Source of the DNA: JABWBD01 sp040768665
Lineage (GTDB): Bacteria; Planctomycetota; Planctomycetia; Pirellulales; Thermoguttaceae
DNA: 12,929 nucleotides
Assembly: GCA_040768665.1 (NCBI GenBank)
Contig: JAXGMN010000112.1
Location: 1-12,929 of the forward strand
Direction of reading: 5' to 3'
In this document: in pieces, positions 7,631 through 12,929 of the stretch
How positions within the stretch are numbered: position 1 is the first letter of the stretch
How the letters are laid out: the number at the start of each line of letters is the position of its first letter
The notes under the pieces: generated by a model
What the model was told of the DNA's origin: nothing
Seen by the model: only the letters and a program-made list of their open reading frames with translations
Databases searched by the model: none
Made by a program: the position numbers and the translations under genes

Positions 7631-8737
7631 ATGTCCAACGACAAGATGCGTCGTCGGGTGGCCTGGGAGGCGGCCCGGCTGATGTACGCCCGGGAAGAGG
7701 CGGAGTACTTCCGGGCGAAAATGAAGGCGGCCCGCCGCATCTACTCCGGCCAGTTCAAGCCCTCCGACCTGCCCAGCAACCGGGAGATTCGCGACCAGAT
7801 CCAGGAGATGGCGCGGATCCACGAGGGGCATCGCCGCACGGAAAATCTGCGCGAGATGCGGCTGGAGGCATTGCGGATGATGCGGATCCTGCGGCTGTTC
7901 CGCCCGCGGCTGATCGGCAGCACGCTGACGGGGCACGTCCGGCAGGGATCGGATATCGATTTGCACGTGTTTTCCGACAGCGTGGAATCGGTCACCGGTG
8001 TGCTCGAATCCGAAGGGATTGTGTACGACGTCGAGCGAAAGCGGGTCCGCAAGCAGGGGGAAGAGAATGTCTACACACACGTCCACATCCAGGACCATTT
8101 CACGTTTGAACTGACCCTTTACCCGGCGAACAAGGCCCACTATGTTTTCAAGAGCTCGATCACCGGCAAGGCGATCGAGCGGGCGAGCATTGCCGAGCTG
8201 GAGCAACTCCTTGCCGAGCAGTATCCGGACGTCTCGCTCGATCAGACGGTGCTGGAGGCGGAAAGCAAGCTCGACCGGTTCCAGATTTATCAGATGCTGC
8301 TGCTGCCGTTGGAGCAGGTGAAGCAGAGCCGGACGTATCACCCGGAGGGCGACGCACTCTACCACAGCCTGCAGGTTTTCGATCTTGCGCGCGAAGAGTT
8401 GCCGTACGACGAGGAATTCTTGCTGGCGGCGTTGCTTCACGACGTGGGCAAAGCGATCGACCCGCAGGATCACATTGCGGCGGGGCTGGACGCACTTGAG
8501 GGCTTCATTACACCGCGAACCGCGTGGCTGATCGAGCACCACGCGGACGGGCACGCACTGTTGGACGGGACCTTGGGCGCACGCTCCCGGCGGCGGCTGC
8601 AGGCGTCGGAGGATTATGAAGAATTGCGGCTGTTGGCCGAGTGCGATCGGGCCGGACGGCAGACTGGCGTGGAAGTACCGGAGGTCGAGGAGGCACTGGA
8701 GTATCTACGCGAATTGGATGAGACGTGTAGCGGATAA
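7631..8737 (+). CDS. Nucleotidyltransferase-HD domain fusion protein
   Basis: This is a 368-residue protein with two enzyme-type domains. Residues about 94-165 form a Pol-beta-like nucleotidyltransferase core. It has GSTLTGHVRQGSDIDLHVF with Asp108 and Asp110 as the metal pair and Glu160 in FTFELTLYP as the likely third carboxylate. Residues about 240-320 form an HD phosphohydrolase core with His245 (YHSLQVF), the His270-Asp271 pair in ALLHDVGKAIDP, and HIAAGLDALE. The N-terminal 90 residues are helical and charged (AEYFRAKMKAARRI, LPSNREIRDQIQ). The NT-HD order resembles GlnD or CCA-adding/HD enzymes, but the protein is shorter than GlnD and lacks ACT domains; the substrate is unknown. No strong ribosome site helps, so ATG 7631, ATG 7646 or the in-frame GTG at 7568 are all possible. 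It probably forms an operon with the gene 57 nt downstream. Confidence 0.82.
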   Translation: MSNDKMRRRVAWEAARLMYAREEAEYFRAKMKAARRIYSGQFKPSDLPSNREIRDQIQEMARIHEGHRRTENLREMRLEALRMMRILRLFRPRLIGSTLTGHVRQGSDIDLHVFSDSVESVTGVLESEGIVYDVERKRVRKQGEENVYTHVHIQDHFTFELTLYPANKAHYVFKSSITGKAIERASIAELEQLLAEQYPDVSLDQTVLEAESKLDRFQIYQMLLLPLEQVKQSRTYHPEGDALYHSLQVFDLAREELPYDEEFLLAALLHDVGKAIDPQDHIAAGLDALEGFITPRTAWLIEHHADGHALLDGTLGARSRRRLQASEDYEELRLLAECDRAGRQTGVEVPEVEEALEYLRELDETCSG

Positions 8738-8794
8738 TGGACGGCCGCATTTCTGTGGAGACGAACGATACCTCAACGTACAGCGGAGGGACCG

Positions 8795-9058
8795 ATGGCC
8801 CACGACGACTCGGATCGGCTGGAAGTGATTGCAAGTCTCAGGCATGAGTTGGAAGCTGCGCCGATTGTTGCGGCATTGGACGCCGAGGGCATCCGTGCGG
8901 AGGCGGTCGGCGCGTACACTGCGGGTTTTCGTGCCGAGGCGCCTGGAGAAGTCCAGGTGGTAGTCCGCGGGACGGATGCCGAGCGGGCGCGGGCAGTTCT
9001 GGCAGAATTGCGGAGCCGGAGTCCGGAGGATCCGGAAGAGGATTCGCCGGAGGAGTAG
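8795..9058 (+). CDS. DUF2007-type small signal-transducing-like protein
   Basis: This 87-residue protein looks like the DUF2007 (putative prokaryotic signal transducing protein) family. It has a ferredoxin-like beta-alpha-beta opening, LEVIASLRHELEAAPIVAALDAEGIRAEAV, typical of that fold. A second half, GEVQVVVRGTDAERARAVLAEL, is followed by an acidic tail (EDPEEDSPEE). There is no catalytic motif, signal peptide or membrane segment. The start at 8795 is well supported by GGAGGG with a 5-nt spacer. It lies 57 nt after the nucleotidyltransferase-HD gene on the same strand. The molecular function of this family is not established. Confidence 0.7.
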   Translation: MAHDDSDRLEVIASLRHELEAAPIVAALDAEGIRAEAVGAYTAGFRAEAPGEVQVVVRGTDAERARAVLAELRSRSPEDPEEDSPEE

Positions 9059-9325
9059 GAAACGCCGGCGGGCAATCGAGGAAGCGGCCCTGATACAGGT
9101 GGCCCGTGCCGCCAGTGTCATGGTGCGCGTGCCGGCCTATGGTGTGCGTGTGGGTCAGCCGGCGGAAAAAATCGGTCAACTCTCCGTCCTCGCGCCGTGG
9201 GAGTGTACGAAGGGGAAGCCCCCGACGTGTGTCGGGAGGATCTGGAAAAGCATGCCTCGGGGATGAAGGCGGAGTGTTCCGTATTCTCTGCCAAGTGGCG
9301 CTGTCCAACTAAAAAGGCATTCCAA

Positions 9326-11152
9326 TTGTCACACGGTCCGTTGCTTCAGTTGGCCGGGATCCTGGTCCTGGGGGTGCTCGCGCAGTGGGGGGCGTGGTGG
9401 CTGCGGCTCCCTTCCATTCTCTTGTTGCTGACGACGGGCATCCTAGTAGGCCCCGTCACGGGCTGGCTTCATCCCGACACACTGCTGGGCGATTTGCTGT
9501 TGCCGGCGGTATCGCTTTCGGTTGCGGTGATCCTGTACGAGGGCGGGCTGAACCTGAAACTCCGCGAACTCCGAAACATTGGAGGTCCATTCCTCCTGCT
9601 GACAACCGTCGGCGCTGTGGTTTCCTGGATTATCGGGGCGACCGCAGCACACTACGTGCTGGAGTTCGCGTGGCCGGTCGCCACGCTGCTTGGCGCGATT
9701 CTCGTCGTTACCGGACCGACCGTCATCGGACCAATCCTGCGGCATCTGCGAATGCGGGGCAACGTGGCCGCCATCTTGAAGTGGGAGGGAATCATCATCG
9801 ACCCGGCTGGGGCGATGCTGGCGGTGCTGGTTTACACCGCAATCCAGGCCGGAGCATTCCATCAGGCCGTAAACGAAGCGACCGTCGATCTGTGCATGAC
9901 CGTCGTTGCCGGGAGCGTGGCCGGCTGCCTGGGCGCCGGCTTTCTGATTCTCGTCCTCTCGCGATTCTGGGTTCCCGACTCGCTTCATAATCCGGTTTCA
10001 TTGATGCTGGTGTTCTTGGCCTTCACGTCGGCCAATGCATTGCAGGACGAGTCGGGGCTTCTCGCGGTGACGCTGATGGGCATCATTCTGGCGAACCAAA
10101 AATGGACGTCGATCCATCACGTCGTCGAATTCAAGGAGACACTCGGCATCCTGCTGATTTCGGGTTTGTTCATCGTGCTGTCGGCTCGTCTCGACCCTGA
10201 TCACCTCCGCGGCCTGAATTGGAGAAGTCTAGTTTTCGTGGCGGTTCTGATTGTCGCGGCGCGTCCGCTTTCCGTCTTGGCGTCCACGTGGGGCTCCGCG
10301 CTTTCGTGGCAGGAGCGGTCTTTCTTGTGTTGCATGGCACCGCGGGGGATCGTTGCCGCGGCGATTTCTTCCGTGTTTGCGTTGAACCTAACGGAAGCCG
10401 GTTACCGGCAGGCGGCCGAAATCGTTCCGGTTACGTTTTTGGTGGTGTTCGTAACGGTATTGGTTTACGGACTGATGGCCGGCCCTCTCGGGCGGCGGCT
10501 GGGGCTGGTTCAGACCAATCCGCAGGGCATACTTTTCGTGGGGGCACATCCATGGGTGAGGGCACTGGCCGGTGCACTGCGCGATGAAGGCTATTCGGTC
10601 TTCTTAGTTGACACGGACTCGGAAAACGTCCGCGACAGCCGCATGGCGGGCCTGCCCTGCCTCTACGGCAGCGCGCTTGCGGAGGCGACACGCGACCGGA
10701 TCGACTACGCCGGCCTCGGACGGATGTTGGCCGTTACGGCCAACAACGAAGTCAACTCCTTGGCTTGCCTGCGCTATGCCGAGGATTTCGGGCGGCAGGA
10801 AGTGTACCAGCTTTCGTTTTCGCCTTCTGAAGAGGGGCGGCACGAAGCGGTGTCGCGAGAGCATCGCGGCAGATTTCTTTTTGGGGACAACCTGACGTTT
10901 TCGGCGCTGAGTGATTTGGCCGGCGCCGACCCCAAAGTGAAGAAGACCGGATTGACGCAAGAATTCAATTACGAGGCTTTCCGGGCCGAGCATGGCAATG
11001 CCGTCGTGCCTCTTGCCGTGCTGAAGGCAGATGGCTCGATTCAGATCCGAACGCAGGACGAACGGAAAATCCCCGAGCCGGGCGATTTCATTATCAGTAT
11101 CGTTCGCGGTTCGGTCCCCGAGCCGCTACCAGCCGCTGCGCCGACGGCCTGA
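9326..11152 (+). CDS. Cation:proton antiporter (CPA1/NhaP type) with C-terminal TrkA/RCK-like domain
   Basis: This inner-membrane Na+(K+)/H+ exchanger has about 609 residues. The first 390 form about 12 hydrophobic segments with antiporter motifs: ILYEGGLNL (about 68-76), VVTGPTVIGPILRHLR (about 127-142), KWEGIIIDPAGAMLAVLVY (about 152-170) and MAPRGIVAAAISSVFAL (about 337-353). From about residue 400 a Rossmann-like regulatory region follows (GILFVGAHPWVRALAGAL, YSVFLVDTD, LPCLYGSA, YAGLGRMLAVTANNEVNSLACL). A TrkA-C-like end contains KIPEPGDFIISIV. The Rossmann loop reads VGAHPW instead of GxGxxG, so nucleotide binding may be altered or lost. I prefer the TTG start at 9326: AAAAAGG lies about 8 nt upstream and the protein then opens with the first membrane helix. 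ATG 9263 or GTG 9197 would add soluble Cys/Lys-rich sequence. Ion specificity cannot be told. Confidence 0.88.
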   Translation: MSHGPLLQLAGILVLGVLAQWGAWWLRLPSILLLLTTGILVGPVTGWLHPDTLLGDLLLPAVSLSVAVILYEGGLNLKLRELRNIGGPFLLLTTVGAVVSWIIGATAAHYVLEFAWPVATLLGAILVVTGPTVIGPILRHLRMRGNVAAILKWEGIIIDPAGAMLAVLVYTAIQAGAFHQAVNEATVDLCMTVVAGSVAGCLGAGFLILVLSRFWVPDSLHNPVSLMLVFLAFTSANALQDESGLLAVTLMGIILANQKWTSIHHVVEFKETLGILLISGLFIVLSARLDPDHLRGLNWRSLVFVAVLIVAARPLSVLASTWGSALSWQERSFLCCMAPRGIVAAAISSVFALNLTEAGYRQAAEIVPVTFLVVFVTVLVYGLMAGPLGRRLGLVQTNPQGILFVGAHPWVRALAGALRDEGYSVFLVDTDSENVRDSRMAGLPCLYGSALAEATRDRIDYAGLGRMLAVTANNEVNSLACLRYAEDFGRQEVYQLSFSPSEEGRHEAVSREHRGRFLFGDNLTFSALSDLAGADPKVKKTGLTQEFNYEAFRAEHGNAVVPLAVLKADGSIQIRTQDERKIPEPGDFIISIVRGSVPEPLPAAAPTA

Positions 11153-11197
11153 AGACTGCGCGGGAGCCTATCGCTGATTTCCGGTCTTGCACGTGCC

Positions 11198-11398
11198 ATG
11201 GAGCGATGTGGCGAGGATTTCTCGACTTCGGCCGGAGCTGCCTTTGCCGCGATGTTGGGTTTCGCCATAGCCCTGCTGTTCGCCGAACGGGCTACGGTTG
11301 CGGAGTTGCTGCAGTTCAGCCAGCACAATCCACAAATCGAGAGTCACCAAGAGGTGGCGAAGGTACAGCAAGTGGCCCTGAAGGTTTCTGAAGAGTAG
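11198..11398 (+). CDS. Possible 66-aa small membrane protein
   Basis: This short frame contains one hydrophobic stretch, AGAAFAAMLGFAIALLFAE (residues 12-30). A polar helix-like tail follows (VAELLQFSQHNPQIESHQEVAKVQQVALKVSEE). That layout suits a single-span membrane protein. No clear ribosome site is present and I recognise no family. A competing open frame exists on the other strand. It lies 45 nt after the antiporter stop and could be a small accessory gene or chance. Confidence 0.3.
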   Translation: MERCGEDFSTSAGAAFAAMLGFAIALLFAERATVAELLQFSQHNPQIESHQEVAKVQQVALKVSEE

Positions 11399-11445
11399 TA
11401 CTCTCACAACCGCTCATACCGCCTCCTCAACTCCTGGGAGGGTCG

Positions 11446-11558
11446 TTGGGGCAGAGCGCCGTCAGTCGTTAGTGACACGGCCTTCCGGCGTTCTTGGGGT
11501 CCGAGTCGCTACCGGCAGTCCGCAGGTTCACTAGCGACAAACGGCGCTCTGACCCCAA
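11446..11558. repeat. Inverted-repeat element with three related arm copies
   Basis: The left arm (11446-11475, TTGGGG-CAGAGCGCCGT...CGTTAGTGA) pairs with a right arm (11528-11558, TCACTAGCG...ACGGCGCTCTGACCCCAA). They are about 30 bp long with a few mismatches and one indel. GGGAG and CTCCC further out (11436-11440 and 11561-11565) may extend the pairing. A third, internally deleted copy in direct orientation, TTGGGGTCCGAGTCGCTA, lies between them at 11494-11511. No flanking direct repeat was found and no protein is encoded. It differs in sequence from the 1915/7399 family. It is probably an old non-autonomous repeat. Confidence 0.6.
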
Positions 11559-11864
11559 GGCTCCCGCCCTGCAAACGAGCAAGTCCGGAAGTCTTGCTGT
11601 AGAACTGTTTAAGCTGCGACCCCATGGTCTTGCCCCACGTCCGGCCACAACACCGCCGCCCCCTCGTCCATCGCCACCCGATGCTGCGACAACGCTGCCG
11701 AAGCAAGAGGCGCATCGGCTGGCGGCTCTTAGAAGGCCGCGCTCCGAGCGAAACCGCGATGCCGACCACCGCGGTTCGCGCGTGTGCCGCCGGAGGCATC
11801 GACGGATCCACGCCCGGGAGGTACAACATAGGAAAGGACAGCGTACGAACGGCTATGCAGGACG
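11559..11864. other. Gene-free stretch upstream of the toxin-antitoxin region
   Basis: Frames in this 300-bp stretch are Arg/Pro-rich and do not resemble proteins. A short - strand piece at about 11609-11701 reads SQHRVAMDEGAAVLWPDVGQ and then stops. It weakly recalls a phage terminase segment and may be a decayed remnant. Confidence 0.35.
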
Positions 11865-11867
11865 ATG

Positions 11868-12065
11868 ATGGACTCAACCAATCGCCGCTACAGCAAAGAA
11901 CAGTTCGCCCGCCGTGGCGACGAGGTTTATGAGACACGGGTTCGCCCGCATCTCACGGCCGAAGACGAAGGCCCATTGACCGCGGCGCCAACGAATCGTG
12001 GAAGGTTTACCGTGTCTGCAAAGTATGGCTATAATTGGAAATTGCCCCTGCTGGAGGAGATAGAA
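11868..12065 (+). pseudogene. 5' remnant of a conserved small hypothetical gene
   Basis: The frame opens with RRYSKEQFARRGDEVYE and RVRPHLTAEDEG (about residues 6-34). I recall this as the N-terminus of a common small bacterial protein family in which the sequence usually continues with a GKFVAIDIETG-like stretch. Here it switches after about codon 34 to unrelated sequence (PLTAAPTNRGRF...) and runs in frame into the antitoxin start at 12066. I therefore read it as a truncated leftover replaced downstream by the toxin-antitoxin module, not as an N-terminal part of the antitoxin. The antitoxin has its own ribosome site and promoter within this stretch. Family recognition is from memory and not certain. 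Confidence 0.5.
12006..12035 (+). promoter_or_regulatory. Sigma-70-type promoter of the toxin-antitoxin operon
   Basis: A perfect TATAAT at 12030-12035 lies 18 nt after TTTACC (12006-12011, four of six -35 positions). The predicted start is near 12042, about 24 nt before the antitoxin ATG. A GGAGG ribosome site sits 8 nt before that ATG. Confidence 0.55.
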
Positions 12066-12359
12066 ATGAGCATGACCGTTCGGGCCGTTTATCAAGGCGG
12101 AGTCTTTCGTCCCGTTCATCCGCTGGCTCTTGAAGAGGGACAAACCGTTGACTTGACGATCGCGGAATCGGCTATGGGTGCGGCTTCGGCCAGCGACGAA
12201 GAGACCGTCCGAAGGCTTCAGTCGGCGACAACGATCGCCGAATGGATTGCCGCGACCGAGTTGTTGCCGGCGGATGACGGCGGATATGACATTGTCCGCG
12301 CGTTGAACCAGAATCGGATTTGGTCGGGAGAACGCAGCCTGATTCCAGACGAGGCATAA
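12066..12359 (+). CDS. Antitoxin, DUF104/AF2212-like, of a PIN toxin pair
   Basis: This 97-residue protein is the predicted antitoxin of the adjoining PIN-domain toxin. The N-terminal third, MSMTVRAVYQGGVFRPVHPLALEEG followed by QTVDLTI, matches the AF2212-like (DUF104) fold. That fold is a small beta-barrel DNA-binding or dimerisation module characterised by the VRAVYxGGVxRPxxPLxLxEG pattern. The C-terminal part, TIAEWIAATELLPADDGGYDIVRALNQNR...RSLIPDEA, is helical and extended, as expected of the toxin-neutralising region. I chose ATG 12066 because of GGAGG 8 nt upstream and the promoter at 12006-12035. The frame extends upstream to 11865, but that is an unrelated remnant. The toxin follows after 4 nt, the usual operon spacing; autoregulation by the complex is likely but not visible. 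Confidence 0.85.
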   Translation: MSMTVRAVYQGGVFRPVHPLALEEGQTVDLTIAESAMGAASASDEETVRRLQSATTIAEWIAATELLPADDGGYDIVRALNQNRIWSGERSLIPDEA

Positions 12360-12363
12360 GCAA

Positions 12364-12810
12364 GTGACCGACGCAATTGTGCTCGATGCTACACCCCTGG
12401 GCATTCTCTGCCACCCACGCAATCCGCCGCATGTCGCCGCGTGCCGGCAATGGCTCGGAGGCCTCGTGGCCGCTGGTCGCCGCGTCATCGTGCCGGAAAT
12501 CGCGGACTATGAAGTTCGCCGCGAACTTCTCAGAGTGAACAGTCGGAACGCGCTGATCAATCTCAATCAGCTTGGAACGCAGCTCGAATACCTAGCGCTG
12601 ACAACCGCCGCGATGCGGCGCGCGGCCGAGTTATGGGCGCGAGCGCGAAACACGGGGCTGCCAACCGCGCCCGATTTGGCGATCGACGCTGACGTTATCC
12701 TCGCGGCGCAATCGCTCACTTCGGGAACGCCGCTGATCGTTGCCACAGGCAACCCTGCTCATCTCGTCCGCTTCGTCCGTGCCGAGCTTTGGTCCAGCAT
12801 CACGCCGTAA
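12364..12810 (+). CDS. PIN-domain toxin (VapC-like ribonuclease)
   Basis: This 148-residue PIN-domain protein is predicted to be a Mg2+-dependent ribonuclease toxin held inactive by the upstream antitoxin. Visible active-site elements are Asp8 in IVLDATPLG, Glu50 and Glu54 in ADYEVRREL, and the acidic cluster DLAIDAD with Asp104, Asp108 and Asp110. The last motif reads VATGNPAHLVRF, where many PIN proteins have TxD-N-HF; Gly129 replaces the usual fourth acidic residue. Such a change is common in some PIN subfamilies, so it need not mean loss of activity. The start is GTG 12364, 4 nt after the antitoxin stop. No alternative start keeps the first beta strand. Transcription is probably from the promoter upstream of the antitoxin. 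Confidence 0.87.
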   Translation: MTDAIVLDATPLGILCHPRNPPHVAACRQWLGGLVAAGRRVIVPEIADYEVRRELLRVNSRNALINLNQLGTQLEYLALTTAAMRRAAELWARARNTGLPTAPDLAIDADVILAAQSLTSGTPLIVATGNPAHLVRFVRAELWSSITP

Positions 12811-12868
12811 ACGAACAGTTCCGATGCCATCTCGGCTCGGCAGGTGGGGGAAGCAGCAGGGTCAGACT

Positions 12869-12929
12869 CTAAAAATTGCTCAGCAACCGACGGAGCCGCT
12901 CCTTCTCCGGGTGGTCGTCTTCGCGGAAC
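12869..12929 (-). CDS. C-terminal tip of an unidentified - strand gene (partial)
   Basis: From the right edge of the window an open frame reads 19 charged residues (FREDDHPEKERLRRLLSNF) to a TAG at 12871-12869. The strongly helical, charged composition suits a real protein C-terminus, but it is too short to identify. The gene would converge on the PIN toxin. The bases just past its stop contain GGGTCAGACTCT, a motif I associate with intergenic repeats in planctomycetes. Confidence 0.4.
   Translation of the reverse strand, partial: FREDDHPEKERLRRLLSNF

Noticed and set aside
7376..8554. Long - strand open frame (392 codons) antisense to the nucleotidyltransferase-HD gene
   Set aside because: The + strand has clear NT and HD catalytic motifs. 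The antisense translation is Arg/His/Leu-rich without domains and runs into the mobile element.
9221..9236. Hairpin CCCGAC-GTGT-GTCGGG upstream of the antiporter, considered as terminator or riboswitch
   Set aside because: There is no T-run after the 6-bp stem, and the surrounding 267 bp do not match the fluoride, Na+ or c-di-AMP riboswitch patterns I can recall. It may be incidental in GC-rich DNA.
1..12929. CRISPR array, tRNA or rRNA genes
   Set aside because: No regularly spaced repeats, and no tRNA or rRNA motifs noticed on either strand.

Overview
The window looks like GC-rich chromosomal DNA of a planctomycete, probably Pirellulales-like. The basis is recognition of family-specific protein motifs, the HEPN/partner pair, and the 'GGGGACTGGTCCATTTTT' intergenic repeats I associate with that group. 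This is inference; no 16S or other marker gene is present.

Layout. (1) 1-735: no supported gene in 1-213, then a small helical-repeat-like protein (214-735, +). (2) 867-1887 (-): a tRNA-dihydrouridine synthase whose first 25 codons are one base out of frame. A 123-bp inverted-repeat mobile element (1915-2037) lies just upstream of its start. (3) 2165-6901: an oxidative pentose-phosphate/gluconate cluster on the - strand, made of gnd (6-phosphogluconate dehydrogenase), an SDR oxidoreductase, and zwf (glucose-6-phosphate dehydrogenase, with a one-base frameshift). A + strand cassette sits between the SDR and zwf with its own TATAAT promoter. It holds a HEPN-domain gene broken by an in-frame TGA, followed 3 nt later by a conserved hypothetical partner. 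(4) 6902-7630: about 730 bp without a gene, holding a second, cleaner copy of the mobile element (7399-7521) flanked by a perfect 8-bp target-site duplication. (5) 7631-11152 (+): a nucleotidyltransferase-HD fusion protein, a DUF2007-type small protein, and a CPA1-type Na+/H+ antiporter with a C-terminal TrkA/RCK-like region. (6) 11153-12929: accessory DNA. It contains a doubtful 66-aa ORF, a second type of inverted-repeat element with three related arm copies (11446-11558), a truncated remnant of a conserved small protein, and a type II toxin-antitoxin pair (DUF104/AF2212-like antitoxin and PIN toxin). At the right edge is the C-terminal tip of a - strand gene.

How it fits together. The core is housekeeping: NADPH supply through zwf and gnd, tRNA modification, and ion homeostasis. 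It is interleaved with small mobile repeats and toxin-type cassettes. Three consecutive loci (dus, zwf, HEPN) are each disrupted by a single-base event. The two frameshifts share the same in-frame GCG GCT hexamer, in which skipping one G restores the protein. That is either a shared sequencing or assembly artefact or a real biological signal, and it is the observation I would check first alongside the mobile element.
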